A stretch of DNA of 64,000 nt from Mesorhizobium muleiense (GTDB lineage: Bacteria > Pseudomonadota > Alphaproteobacteria > Rhizobiales > Rhizobiaceae): positions 62,001-126,000 of the forward strand of contig NZ_FNEE01000008.1 in NCBI RefSeq assembly GCF_900099905.1, written 5' to 3'. Each line of letters begins with the position of its first letter. Position 1 is the first letter of the stretch. The notes under the pieces are model-generated. The model did no database searches. It saw only the letters and a list, made by a program, of their open reading frames with translations, and was not told the origin of the DNA. Made by a program: the position numbers and the translations under genes. Shown piece by piece: positions 1 to 8,251 of this stretch.

Positions 1-1
1 G

Positions 2-256
2 ACGCTGCCGGTGGCGCGCGACCTTGCCCGGTCGGGCATTCGCGTCTGCACCATCGCGCCCGGCATCTTCAAGACGCCGATGATGGCCGGCATGCCGCAA
101 GAGGTGCAGGATACGCTCGGCGCCGCGGTGCCCTTCCCGTCCCGTCTCGGCGAGCCTTCCGAATATGCAGCCCTTGTGCTGCATATCATCGAAAATCAGA
201 TGCTCAACGGCGAGACCATCCGCCTCGATGGCGCCATCCGCATGGCGCCAAAGTAG
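2..256 (+). CDS. SDR-family 3-hydroxyacyl-CoA dehydrogenase, C-terminal part
   Basis: Only the last ~84 residues are present; the gene enters from the left edge in frame and stops with TAG. The visible part has the post-catalytic segment of short-chain dehydrogenases ([13 protein letters not shown]) and a C-terminus ([14 protein letters not shown]) typical of the type II 3-hydroxyacyl-CoA dehydrogenase (HSD10-like) branch, which oxidises 3-hydroxyacyl-CoA with NAD. The catalytic Ser-Tyr-Lys and the Rossmann motif lie outside the window, so the substrate is inferred. Six bases separate it from the CaiB-type gene, which suggests one operon for acyl-CoA metabolism. Confidence 0.75.
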   Translation, partial: TLPVARDLARSGIRVCTIAPGIFKTPMMAGMPQEVQDTLGAAVPFPSRLGEPSEYAALVLHIIENQMLNGETIRLDGAIRMAPK

Positions 257-262
257 CCGACC

Positions 263-1471
263 ATGAGTGCCGAAGTCGCCCTTCAGGCGAAGACCGGCCC
301 GCTCGCCGGCCTGACGGTGATCGAGATGGCCGGGCTTGGACCGGTGCCGCTGGCCGGGCTGATGCTGTCGGAGATGGGCGCCGAGGTGCTGCGCATCGAG
401 CGGGCTGGGTCGAGCCAGCCGTTTCTGGCGCTGCCGGACGAATACGACATCGACCGTCACGGCCGCTCCATCCTGCGGATTGACCTGAAGCGCTGGGAAG
501 GCGCCGAACTGGTGCTGCGCCTTGCCGAAAAGGCCGACATGCTGGTCGAAGGGTTTCGCCCCGATGTCATGGAGCGGCTTGGTCTCGGGCCGGATGCGGT
601 ACTGGCGCGCAATCCAGCCCTGATCTACGGCCGCATTTCGGGGTTCGGCCAGGACGGTCCGCTATCGGGACGTGCCGGCCACGACATCACCTACCTCGCC
701 TATTCGGGTGTGCTGCATGCCATCGGCCAGCAAGGCGGCCGGCCGGTCCCACCGCTCAACCTTGTCGCCGACTACGGCGGCGGCGCCATGATGCTGGTCG
801 CCGGCGTACTGGCCGCCCTGTTTGAGCGCTCGCGCTCCGGCAAGGGTCAGGTGATCGACGCCGCGATGACCGAGGGCGCTTCAATGCTGGCGACACCTGT
901 GCACGCCCTTATGGCGGCGGGCCTGTGGAGTGACACGCGTGGCGCGAACCTGCTCGATTCCGGCGCGCCCTTTTACGACACCTATGAGACCGCAGACGCA
1001 CGGCACCTCGCCGTCGGCTGCCTTGAGCCCCGGTTCTTCGCCGAATTCGCAAGACTGCTGCCGCTCGACCAGATGTTTGTACGCGGCCAATACGACAGGA
1101 ATTTGTGGCCGCAGATGCGGGCCGCCATTGTCGATCGGGTCGGGCAGAAATCACGGGACGACTGGGACCGTCTCTTTGCTGCAACCGATGCTTGCGTCGC
1201 ACCGGTCTTGTCGCTGCGGGAAGCCAGGGATCATCCGCACAATCGCGCTCGCAACGCCTTTGTGATGTCGGGTGCGCTTGAGCGGCCCGCCCCGGCGCCG
1301 CGCTTTTCGCGCTCCCGGCCGACGCTTGCCGCTATGCCGGCCGATCACGATTGTCAGGCGGCGACCGTGCTGGCACGCTTCGGCCTTTCGGAAAGCGAGA
1401 CTGAGGCCCTTTTCAAATCTGGGGCCCTTTTCAAATCTGGGGCCCTTGTCAAATCCGGTGTGATAGGTTGA
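263..1471 (+). CDS. CaiB/BaiF (class III) CoA-transferase family protein, racemase-like
   Basis: A 402-residue protein of the family III CoA-transferase/alpha-methylacyl-CoA racemase fold. The N-terminal block GPLAGLTVIEMAGLGPVPLA, the LRIDLKRWEGAELVLRL segment and the GHDITYLAYSG stretch are typical of the racemase (Amacr) branch, and the last contains a likely catalytic Asp. It probably moves or epimerises a CoA thioester together with the upstream dehydrogenase. The C-terminus is odd: three in-frame 18-bp tandem copies (1406-1459) encode ALFKSG, ALFKSG, ALVKSG just before the stop. The tail looks like a recent slippage product and is unlikely to belong to the fold. Confidence 0.88.
   Translation: MSAEVALQAKTGPLAGLTVIEMAGLGPVPLAGLMLSEMGAEVLRIERAGSSQPFLALPDEYDIDRHGRSILRIDLKRWEGAELVLRLAEKADMLVEGFRPDVMERLGLGPDAVLARNPALIYGRISGFGQDGPLSGRAGHDITYLAYSGVLHAIGQQGGRPVPPLNLVADYGGGAMMLVAGVLAALFERSRSGKGQVIDAAMTEGASMLATPVHALMAAGLWSDTRGANLLDSGAPFYDTYETADARHLAVGCLEPRFFAEFARLLPLDQMFVRGQYDRNLWPQMRAAIVDRVGQKSRDDWDRLFAATDACVAPVLSLREARDHPHNRARNAFVMSGALERPAPAPRFSRSRPTLAAMPADHDCQAATVLARFGLSESETEALFKSGALFKSGALVKSGVIG
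1406..1459 (+). repeat. 3 x 18-bp in-frame tandem repeat
   Basis: Three consecutive 18-base units (1406-1423, 1424-1441, 1442-1459). The first two are identical and the third differs at a few bases. Each encodes a six-residue ALxKSG unit at the very end of the CoA-transferase-like gene. Being a multiple of three, copy-number change would keep the frame. Confidence 0.9.
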
Positions 1472-1503
1472 TAACTGGAGAGCAAAGATCAGCTTAAGAC
1501 GGT

Positions 1504-2271
1504 GTGGATTTGAACGATCGAAAGAAGGACGTGATCCGCGAGACCGACGCCGAAGCGATCAGGCTGGCGAAGACGCTGATCCGCAGTGCCCGTTTCGGCG
1601 CGCTGGCGGTGATAGAGCCCGGGACCGGTTCGCCGCTGGCCAGCAGGGTTGGTGTCGCCACCGATATCGACGGCACGCCGCTGATCCTTGTATCGATGCT
1701 GTCCGCCCATACCGGCGCGATCCTTTCCGACCCGCGCTGTTCGCTGCTTGTCGGCGAGCCCGGCAAGGGCGACCCGCTGGCGCATCCACGGTTGACGCTC
1801 GTCTGTCGGGCGGCACGGCTTGAGCGTGGATCCGACGAGCACGCCCGCGCCGAACGGCGCTATCTCAACCGCAACCCCAAGGCGAAGCTCTATGCCGGTC
1901 TTGGCGACTTCTCGATCTTCCGCCTTGAGCTGGAGCGCGCCAGTCTCAACGGCGGCTTTGGCAAGGCCTACCTGCTCGAACGCGCCGATCTGGTCACGAC
2001 CGCGCCGATCGTCGAAGAGCTTGCCGCTGGCGAACAATCCGCCCTCGACCATATGAATGCCGACCATAGCGACGCAATTGCCGTCTACGCGCGCCACTTC
2101 GCCAAGGCGGCGGGCGACGGCTGGGTCGTCACCGGCTTTGACGCCGACGGCATGGACCTGGCATTGGGCGACGATATCTGCCGGGTGTTCTTTCCCGAGC
2201 CATTGAGGACGGCGCGCGAGCTCAGGCATGTTCTGGTCGACATGGCAAAAACCGGCCGAGTGGCGGATTAA
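1504..2271 (+). CDS. HugZ-like FMN-binding split-barrel protein with DUF2470
   Basis: A 255-residue protein starting at GTG. The N-terminal half is a pyridoxamine-phosphate-oxidase-like split barrel (ARFGALAVIEPGTGSPLASR near residues 28-48). The C-terminal part (EQSALDHMNADHSDAIAVY) is the DUF2470 domain, whose His-rich motif in HugZ proteins contacts haem. The family includes haem-utilisation/haem-degrading HugZ and FMN-dependent oxidoreductases, so a role in haem iron handling is plausible but unproven. It is 32 bases downstream of the CoA-transferase-like gene. A large antisense frame over the same region is a codon shadow. Confidence 0.8.
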   Translation: MDLNDRKKDVIRETDAEAIRLAKTLIRSARFGALAVIEPGTGSPLASRVGVATDIDGTPLILVSMLSAHTGAILSDPRCSLLVGEPGKGDPLAHPRLTLVCRAARLERGSDEHARAERRYLNRNPKAKLYAGLGDFSIFRLELERASLNGGFGKAYLLERADLVTTAPIVEELAAGEQSALDHMNADHSDAIAVYARHFAKAAGDGWVVTGFDADGMDLALGDDICRVFFPEPLRTARELRHVLVDMAKTGRVAD

Positions 2272-2444
2272 ACACAGTCCGACAGTTAATCGCGTCGGGT
2301 CGAAAGCAAGTCTTGAGGTTTGTGCGAGATGTTCTACGCTTTCCCGGTAGCGTTGAATCGCCAGCGCACATTCGCACGTGAGCCTATGGAATCAGACGCT
2401 ATTGCCCCCATAGCGCCGGAGGAGCAGGAAGGTATGGGGGATCG

Positions 2445-2783
2445 ATGGTCTCGAAAAAGCTAATCGCCAATGCCGAATCAGCGGCTTCGTTTCTGACGCT
2501 GATGGGCAACGAGAAACGACTGTTGATCATGATCTACCTGGCCGACGGTGAAATGTCGGTCGGCGCTATCGCCGAAAAGGTTCTGCTCAGCCAATCCGCC
2601 CTGTCACAGCATCTGGCCAAACTGCGGGCGCTCGATCTCGTCGAGACCCGGCGCGACCGGCAGATGATCTACTATTCCTGCAAATCCGATGCCGTGCGCG
2701 AACTTCTCAACACGCTGGACGGGATTTTCGGCGAGGGTGAGCCATCGCAGATGGCATACCGCCCGCGTCGCTCCGGGACTTGA
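2445..2783 (+). CDS. ArsR-family winged-helix transcriptional regulator
   Basis: A 112-residue protein with the ArsR/SmtB helix-turn-helix: MGNEKRLLIMIYLADGEMSV followed by the recognition helix LSQSALSQHLAKLRALDLVE and the wing TRRDRQMIYYSC. No Cys-x-Cys metal-binding motif is seen in the recognition helix, so it may be one of the non-metal sensors (BigR/SoxR-like redox or persulfide sensors, or others). It is monocistronic, with an AT-poor 173-bp upstream gap. The target is unknown. Confidence 0.85.
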   Translation: MVSKKLIANAESAASFLTLMGNEKRLLIMIYLADGEMSVGAIAEKVLLSQSALSQHLAKLRALDLVETRRDRQMIYYSCKSDAVRELLNTLDGIFGEGEPSQMAYRPRRSGT

Positions 2784-3093
2784 CCGGCCAATGCATGTCG
2801 CCCAAAGCCGGCAACATGCATAACTGGTCCGAGCGCCCCTTGCCTCGCTGACGACTCCTGATGCATGGCGCGCAAAAGCATGCCCGTGCAGCGGTTTTGC
2901 GATAACGACATGCATAAGACAACAACCTAAAGCGCGTCGCGAGAGGTCGGTTGAGGTCGGTCGAACGCGACGCGCTTTTGAGCGACTTGCGTCCACTTGG
3001 ACGCAGAAGGTACGCTCTGACACTTTGGATCCACGCGTCGTGCTGTCGCAAAACCCACCACGATCGGGCCGATGCGGGTCAGTTGAGGCAAGC
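2784..3093. repeat. Rhizobial intergenic palindromic repeat (copy A)
   Basis: This 310-bp gene-free stretch is made of repeat modules. ATGCATGTCG followed by CCCAAAGCCGG occurs at about 2791-2811, and the complementary module (CTTATGCATGTCGTTATCGC on the minus strand) at 2887-2917. They are followed by 13-bp perfect inverted arms AAAGCGCGTCGCG (2929-2941) and CGCGACGCGCTTT (2966-2978) enclosing a 24-base loop with two copies of GAGGTCGGT. Related modules recur at 60083-60233. This organisation is like the RIME/Bru-RS type intergenic repeats of Rhizobiales. The long hairpin followed by TTTT could also end arsR transcription. Confidence 0.75.
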
Positions 3094-3897
3094 ATGCGCA
3101 GCATTCGTATCGACGACCCGCAAGACCCGCGCGTCGCCGCCTATCTCGACATTCGTGAGCGCGATCTTGCCGGCCGGCAGGGTCGTTTCGTTGCCGAAGG
3201 CAAGGTGGTGCTCGAAATGCTGCTCGCAGCCAAACGCTTTACCGCCGAATCGGTGCTGGTGCTCGAAAACCGGCTGGCAGGCCTCGACGCAACCCTGCGC
3301 AAGGCGCCCGCGGACCTTCCGGTCTACGCGGCGGCCAGCGAGGTCATGGACAGGATTGCCGGCTTTCACATGCATCGCGGCATATTGGCGATCGGCCGCA
3401 AGGGCGAGGCGCAGCCTGCAGAGGCCTTGCTGGATGCCCTGCCCGCCCGCGCGTTGATCGTCGTGCTGGTCGGCATCGCCAACCATGACAATATGGGCTC
3501 GATCTTTCGCAACGCCGCCGCCTTCGGCGCCGATGCCGTGTTTCTGGACGCGACCTGCTGCGATCCCCTGTACCGTAAGGCGATCCGCGTTTCGGTCGGC
3601 GCCGCGCTGAAAATTCCTTTTGCCTCCTTCGCTGAGACCGTCGGCTTTACCGCGGCGCTCGATCGGCTGGGCTTCGGCCAATTCGCATTGTCGCCGCGCG
3701 GACAAACCGACATCCGCGATGCGAAAAGGACCGAACGGCTGGCACTCTATCTCGGCACTGAAGGCGAAGGCCTGCCCGAGATGCTGCTTGCCCGCCTGCG
3801 GACGGTGCGGATCGATATGACAGAAGGCTTCGACAGCCTGAATGTCGCCGCCGCGTCAGCCATCGCCTTGCATCATTTCTCGGCAAGCAGGACCTGA
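3094..3897 (+). CDS. TrmH/SpoU-family RNA 2'-O-ribose methyltransferase
   Basis: A 267-residue SPOUT methyltransferase. The start ATG at 3094 is preceded by a TTGAGGC ribosome-binding site. The N-terminal substrate-binding domain is about residues 1-110 (GRFVAEGKVVLEML). The C-terminal knot has the three SpoU motifs: VGIANHDNMGSIFRNAAAFG, YLGTEGEGLPE and IDMTEGFDSLNVAAASAIA. It transfers a methyl group from S-adenosylmethionine to a ribose 2'-OH of rRNA or tRNA. The exact nucleotide cannot be read from sequence. It is flanked by the repeat element and a convergent gene. Confidence 0.9.
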   Translation: MRSIRIDDPQDPRVAAYLDIRERDLAGRQGRFVAEGKVVLEMLLAAKRFTAESVLVLENRLAGLDATLRKAPADLPVYAAASEVMDRIAGFHMHRGILAIGRKGEAQPAEALLDALPARALIVVLVGIANHDNMGSIFRNAAAFGADAVFLDATCCDPLYRKAIRVSVGAALKIPFASFAETVGFTAALDRLGFGQFALSPRGQTDIRDAKRTERLALYLGTEGEGLPEMLLARLRTVRIDMTEGFDSLNVAAASAIALHHFSASRT

Positions 3898-3926
3898 GCC
3901 GCAGAAGTCAGCATCACTGCCTGGGC

Positions 3927-5075
3927 TCAATGCGCCGATTCGGCCTGCTGCAGCGCCCGCACGCGATCGGCAAGGCTGCGTTCACCGCCTCCCGGTGGGT
4001 TGGGTGCCGCAAGAACCTTTGCGATCGGCGATTCCGGCCCGTCGAGCTTCGCCGTCAGGGCTACGACCTGCGCCGCCAGGTCGCTCATCTGCTCGCGCAA
4101 CGCAGCGCTGGCGCCCTCGGATCTGGATGCCGCGTCGGCGGCAAGATCCGTTTTCAGCCTCTTGTTCTCGCTGGCCAGTGCCGTCAATCTCGCCTCCAAC
4201 TGCTCCCGGTCGCTGTCGAGCTTGGCGATAGCTTTTTCCATATCGCCCTTGACGGCCGCATCGGCCTGACCGCCTTGCGCTCCGACGAGACGCACCGCCG
4301 CCGACGCATTTTCCACGCTTTCGCTTTTCAGCTTTTCGCGAAGCCGCGCGATTTCCTTTTCGCGGCGTTCAAGCTTGTCCTCTCGATCGGCAAGCGTGGC
4401 GAGCAGGCGCTCGATCTTCTTGTCCAGTTCGCCGGTCCTTTTCTTCTCGGCTTTCAACGCGTCTCGCGCGGCCTTGCTCTCGGCCGCGATCTCCTGTTGG
4501 CGCCTGTCCGCCTCCTTGCGCTGGCCCCGCAGCACTGAAATATCATCGGCCAGCTTTTGCAATTCGGATTCGCGCGCCACAAGTTCGATCTGACGGCTGC
4601 TGGAAGAAAAGCTGGCGTCGTCATACATGTGCTCCAGTTTTTTCAGCTCGAGCACACGCTTTTCCAGGGCATGCTCGGTTTGAGCAAGCCGATCCGACAA
4701 AAGCTGCAACTGGTCTTTGCGCTGCCGAAGGTCTTCGCCCTTGGCCTCGAGCGCGGAAAGGGCGTGTTCCTTGTCCTTCCGCTCGAGCGCCAGTTCCTTC
4801 AGTGCTTCGCGGCCACGGCCGATCTCGACAAGCTGTTCGGCCGATTTCTCGCGCAACGCCTTGACGCTCATCTCAAGCCGACGTGTCGCCATGGCGAACT
4901 CGGCGCGGATGCGATCCTTCTCCGCCTGGATCTCGGCCAGCGTCAGCGGCATCGAGCCCTCGATGCGTTTACGCGTCAGCATCACGGCCCGCCGCCAGAT
5001 GGCCGGAGCAATCATCAGCGCCAGAAAGCCGGCGCAGAGAAAGCCGAGGACAAAGAACAGGACCGACTGAACCAA
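3927..5075 (-). CDS. Membrane-anchored coiled-coil protein of unknown function
   Basis: A 382-residue protein with one N-terminal transmembrane helix (about residues 3-27, FFVLGFLCAGFLALMIAPAI). It is followed by ~300 residues of Glu/Lys/Arg/Leu-rich heptad sequence that must be a long coiled coil, and by a Pro/Gly-rich tail (APNPPGGGERS). The reading frame opens at TTG (5075); no strong ribosome-binding site is seen, so the start is tentative. Position next to eipA and the ctrA block suggests an envelope or division role, but no function is assigned. Confidence 0.7.
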   Translation of the reverse strand: MVQSVLFFVLGFLCAGFLALMIAPAIWRRAVMLTRKRIEGSMPLTLAEIQAEKDRIRAEFAMATRRLEMSVKALREKSAEQLVEIGRGREALKELALERKDKEHALSALEAKGEDLRQRKDQLQLLSDRLAQTEHALEKRVLELKKLEHMYDDASFSSSSRQIELVARESELQKLADDISVLRGQRKEADRRQQEIAAESKAARDALKAEKKRTGELDKKIERLLATLADREDKLERREKEIARLREKLKSESVENASAAVRLVGAQGGQADAAVKGDMEKAIAKLDSDREQLEARLTALASENKRLKTDLAADAASRSEGASAALREQMSDLAAQVVALTAKLDGPESPIAKVLAAPNPPGGGERSLADRVRALQQAESAH

Positions 5076-5223
5076 GGTGACTATCCGTTATGAACGGCAA
5101 ACAACCGTAAGGGACTGTGCCACGTTCGCATGACGGAATTCCAGTGCCGCGGCAAGGGTCTGCCGCAGCATTGTTCAGACCGTTGATCCTGGAAACAATC
5201 GCGGTGACGAGGCAACCGCTTGC

Positions 5224-5832
5224 TCAGAATGGATTCCAGGTGGCGCGCTGGGTAAGCTTGAGGTAGCCGAGATTGACGCCAAGCCGGGCGCCGACGCCGG
5301 TACGGATCGGCACCAGCAGCACGTTGTTGTTCTTCATCACGTTGAAGCCGACGCCAGCCACGAGGTAGGCGGAGCCGGCAAGGCCGCCGAAACGATTGTA
5401 GAGGCTGTTCACATCGTCGAGATTATAGACCAGCATCATCACCCGCGAGCCCTCGCCGCCAAAATCCCAGCCGAGCGACGGGCCCTGCCAGAACACTTTG
5501 TGATCGCCGGCATTCTTGGTGTAGAGTGTGCCTTCACCATAGGTCAGGCCACCGATCAGGGCACCCGAGCCCTCCTCCCCAAGCAAATAGCCATTGGGCA
5601 GGCCATAGGAGGAGAAAATCTTCTCCACGACGGTGGCGAGCCCGCCCGACGTCGCACCGAAGAATTTATGACCGGAATCGACGATCTCCTGAGCGGTGTA
5701 TTCCTGGGCCCGCGAAGGCGAGGTTGAAAAGACGACAAGGCCCATGAGAGCGATCGCCATTGAGAAGACACGGAGAAAACTCCGGTCCGTGAAGACACGG
5801 AAAAAACTCCGGTCGTAGTATCGGGAAAACAT
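5224..5832 (-). CDS. eipA: EipA-type envelope integrity protein (DUF1134)
   Basis: A 202-residue secreted protein. After an unusual n-region there is a hydrophobic core and an Ala-x-Ala-like cleavage site (STSPSRA then QEYTAQ). The mature part (HKFFGATSGGLATVVEKIF, GWDFGGEGSRVMMLVYN, GVGARLGVNLGYLKLT) matches DUF1134. In Brucella this family is the periplasmic EipA, needed for envelope stress resistance and reported as CtrA-controlled, which fits its position beside chpT and ctrA. The start at 5832 has a GGAG motif. A 27-bp tandem duplication encodes RSFFRVFTD/RSFLRVFSM in the n-region. Confidence 0.85.
   Translation of the reverse strand: MFSRYYDRSFFRVFTDRSFLRVFSMAIALMGLVVFSTSPSRAQEYTAQEIVDSGHKFFGATSGGLATVVEKIFSSYGLPNGYLLGEEGSGALIGGLTYGEGTLYTKNAGDHKVFWQGPSLGWDFGGEGSRVMMLVYNLDDVNSLYNRFGGLAGSAYLVAGVGFNVMKNNNVLLVPIRTGVGARLGVNLGYLKLTQRATWNPF
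5764..5817 (-). repeat. 27-bp in-frame tandem duplication in the eipA signal peptide
   Basis: Two near-identical units of 27 bases begin at 5764 and 5791 (gaagacacgg...actccggtc). They duplicate nine residues in the basic n-region ahead of the hydrophobic core of the EipA signal peptide, leaving the frame and the cleavage region intact. Confidence 0.85.
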
Positions 5833-6189
5833 GCTTCCAATCTCCGTCAGGGAGCACTTTCGCCGACGCCTCGCATCCGTGCGGCTCTTTGGTGGCCGTT
5901 AAGGATGACTGTTAAGGACAAACTATGCCGTAATCCTTTTTCAACCATTAAGCTTTCACATGAAGATGGCGGTTCGTAGGCTGGTTTCGCGCTGATTTCG
6001 CGTCGGCCCGCAGTATCCGCACCCTGCGTGAACACACCATTTTCGATAGCGACAATTCCGGATTTGTTGCTGCACGCTCAGGCGCTGTGTATTCAGTAGG
6101 CCTTGGGAGAGCGAGCGTGATTCGTGTGGACAGGCGTGATCGTTGATCGCCCGGCCATTTCCAGTGAAATTTTGCAGGGACTTTCGCCG
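5833..6189. promoter_or_regulatory. Divergent eipA/chpT intergenic region
   Basis: This 357-bp gap separates the divergently read eipA and chpT and so must hold both promoters. It contains two TTAAGGA copies at 5900-5920 with TTAA cores spaced nine bases, and CCATTAAG near 5945. These resemble CtrA half-sites, but the spacing is not the canonical TTAA-N7-TTAA, so CtrA binding is only a possibility. No small gene is supported. Confidence 0.35.
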
Positions 6190-6819
6190 ATGGCCGAGCT
6201 TTTCACCCTTTCCGCACCCGATCTCGCCGCGCTTTTGTGCAGCCGGGTCTGCCACGACATCATTTCGCCGGTCGGCGCCATAAACAACGGGCTTGAGCTG
6301 CTCGACGAAGGCGGCGCCGACGAAGACGCCATGAAATTGATTCGCCAGAGCGCCAGAAACGCTTCGGCCCGCCTGCAATTCGCCCGCATCGCCTTCGGCG
6401 CAGCCGGTTCTGCCGGCATGATGATCGACACCGGCGATGCCGAGGCCGTTGCGATCGCCTTCTTGAAGAACGAGAAGCCGGAACTGATCTGGAATGGACC
6501 CCGTGCGCTGCTGCCCAAGAACAAGGTAAAGCTGCTGCTCAACCTCATTCTCGTCGCCAACGCTGCCATTCCGCGTGGCGGCAAGCTTACGGTCACGCTT
6601 GAAAAGCTCGACACGGAACCACGCTTTGCGCTCGCCGCGAGCGGTCCGATGCTGCGCGTGCCGCCCAAATTCCTGGAGCTCCATTCCGGCAACAAGCCTG
6701 AAGAACCGATCGACGCGCATTCGGTGCAGCCCTACTACACACTGCTTTTGGCGCGCGAGGCGAACATGACCATATCGATCCACGCAACCGCAGAAGAAAT
6801 CGTGCTCTCGGCTGCTTGA
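6190..6819 (+). CDS. chpT: ChpT-like histidine phosphotransferase
   Basis: A 209-residue protein starting MAELFTLSAPDLAALLCSRV. The H-box CHDIISPVGAINNGLELL carries the phospho-accepting His, as in ChpT, which relays phosphate from the hybrid kinase CckA to CtrA and CpdR. The C-terminal domain is a degenerate HATPase-like fold (KNKVKLLLNLILVANAAIPRGG). The start at 6190 has an AGGGAC ribosome-binding site, better than the upstream GTG/ATG options. ctrA is only 0.7 kb away, so relay and target are linked here. Confidence 0.9.
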   Translation: MAELFTLSAPDLAALLCSRVCHDIISPVGAINNGLELLDEGGADEDAMKLIRQSARNASARLQFARIAFGAAGSAGMMIDTGDAEAVAIAFLKNEKPELIWNGPRALLPKNKVKLLLNLILVANAAIPRGGKLTVTLEKLDTEPRFALAASGPMLRVPPKFLELHSGNKPEEPIDAHSVQPYYTLLLAREANMTISIHATAEEIVLSAA

Positions 6820-7067
6820 ATTTACTAAGAAATGATTGAAAAGAACAGATAAGAGTTTTTAGACAATATTTACTACGCCATCACGGTGGAATGAAATGAG
6901 CCATCCAGGCTAGTTCGGCCGAAGCATCGGTCAAGAAGTTTCCGTAAAAGCTGTTCTTGCAAAAATTTTACCTATCGGCTTTTCAGCTTCTTTACCGGAT
7001 TGATACTACGGTGCCTTTCAGTACCGCGACGCTGCCGGATTGCCGCATGGCAAAGAGGGCCCGGAAA

Positions 7068-7436
7068 ATGAAACGCTGCATGTTCATCGACGATTCGAGC
7101 GTCATCAGGAGGGTTGCAAAGCGCATCCTGGGTGGTTCCGACATGCTGGTCATCGAAGCTGCCAGCGGGCTTGATGCGGTTGAGATGTGCACTGCCGACA
7201 TGCCGGATATCATCATTGTCGACGGCGCTTTGCCGGATATGCAGGCCGAGGACGTCATTCGCCGCGTACGCGCCATGGAAAGTCCGATACAACCCCAGAT
7301 CCTGATTTTGCTGGTCGAGGTCGACGTCGCTTCGATCATGCGGGCAAAGCGCGCCGGCGCCCAAGGCTATCTGCTGAAGCCGTTCACTCGGCCGCAACTT
7401 CTCGAGCGCTTCCGCAGCTTGAGATTTGCCGCCTGA
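7068..7436 (+). CDS. Single-domain response regulator (receiver only)
   Basis: A 122-residue CheY-like protein. The acidic pocket (FIDDSS), the phospho-acceptor Asp in IIIVDGALPDM and the Lys in LLKPF are present. The conserved Thr/Ser at the end of beta-4 is replaced by Leu (ILILLVEVD), so the normal Thr/Ser-Tyr switching is altered. The start at 7068 is favoured over 7047 because an AGAGGG motif precedes it. Lying between chpT and ctrA it may be another receiver for the CckA-ChpT relay. It is not obviously CpdR or DivK. Confidence 0.85.
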   Translation: MKRCMFIDDSSVIRRVAKRILGGSDMLVIEAASGLDAVEMCTADMPDIIIVDGALPDMQAEDVIRRVRAMESPIQPQILILLVEVDVASIMRAKRAGAQGYLLKPFTRPQLLERFRSLRFAA

Positions 7437-7498
7437 TTCGCCGCCGCTGGCGCATGGCCGCGGAAATCGGCGCTCCAATATCTGCGACATAAAAACGC

Positions 7499-7522
7499 AA
7501 AATCCGGCCGAAGCCGGATTTT
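7499..7522. terminator. Bidirectional rho-independent terminator between the receiver gene and ctrA
   Basis: Perfect 10-bp stem AAAATCCGGC / GCCGGATTTT with a CGAA tetraloop, lying between two convergent genes. It gives an A-tract/T-tract on either strand and so can stop both transcripts. Confidence 0.9.
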
Positions 7523-7555
7523 GTCGGAAAAATCGATCGGATCGGCGTCGTCAAC

Positions 7556-8251
7556 TCAGGCGCTGACGCGGATGTCTTCCGGCTCGCGCAGCACGTAGCC
7601 GCGACCCCAAACCGTCTCGATGTAGTTCTGGCCGCCGGAAGCAGCGTCGAGCTTCTTGCGCAGCTTGCAGATAAAGACGTCGATGATCTTCAGTTCCGGT
7701 TCGTCCATGCCGCCGTAAAGGTGGTTGAGGAACATTTCCTTCGTGAGCGTGGTGCCCTTGCGCAGCGAGAGCAGCTCCAGCATCTGGTATTCCTTGCCGG
7801 TCAGATGCACCCGCTGGCCACCGACCTCGACGGTCTTGGCATCAAGGTTGACCACCAAGTCGCCGGTGGTGATGACCGACTGGGCATGGCCCTTGGAACG
7901 CCGCACGATGGCGTGGATGCGGGCGACCAGTTCGTCCTTGTGGAACGGCTTGGTCATATAGTCGTCTGCGCCGAAGCCGAGGCCACGTACCTTCTCCTCG
8001 ATGCCGGCCATGCCAGAGAGGATAAGGATCGGCGTCTTCACTTTGGAAAGGCGAAGTGTTCTCAACACCTCGTATCCCGACATGTCGGGGAGATTAAGGT
8101 CGAGAAGGATGATGTCGTAGTCGTAGAGCTTACCTAGATCGACCCCTTCTTCGCCAAGATCGGTCGTATAGACATTGAAACTTTCCGATTTCAGCATCAG
8201 CTCGATGCTCTGTGCGGTCGCACTGTCATCTTCTATCAGCAGAACACGCAT
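7556..8251 (-). CDS. ctrA: Cell-cycle master response regulator CtrA
   Basis: A 231-residue OmpR-type regulator. The receiver domain (residues 1-120) has [20 protein letters not shown], phospho-Asp in [16 protein letters not shown], and Thr/Lys in the expected places ([10 protein letters not shown]). The winged-helix domain follows, with [17 protein letters not shown] and the nearly invariant [15 protein letters not shown]. It controls cell division, flagellar and envelope genes and is activated through ChpT and inhibited by SciP, both encoded nearby. The C-terminus ends in Val-Ser-Ala, which could fit the hydrophobic degron expected for ClpXP turnover. Confidence 0.97.
   Translation of the reverse strand: MRVLLIEDDSATAQSIELMLKSESFNVYTTDLGEEGVDLGKLYDYDIILLDLNLPDMSGYEVLRTLRLSKVKTPILILSGMAGIEEKVRGLGFGADDYMTKPFHKDELVARIHAIVRRSKGHAQSVITTGDLVVNLDAKTVEVGGQRVHLTGKEYQMLELLSLRKGTTLTKEMFLNHLYGGMDEPELKIIDVFICKLRKKLDAASGGQNYIETVWGRGYVLREPEDIRVSA

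Noticed and set aside
1489..2229. 246-codon antisense frame over the HugZ-like gene
   Set aside because: The plus-strand frame has clear family motifs; the antisense frame has shadow composition (His, Gln, Arg-rich) only.
5890..5925. Possible CtrA box upstream of eipA
   Set aside because: The two TTAA cores are nine bases apart; the canonical CtrA site needs seven. Mentioned only as part of the intergenic description.
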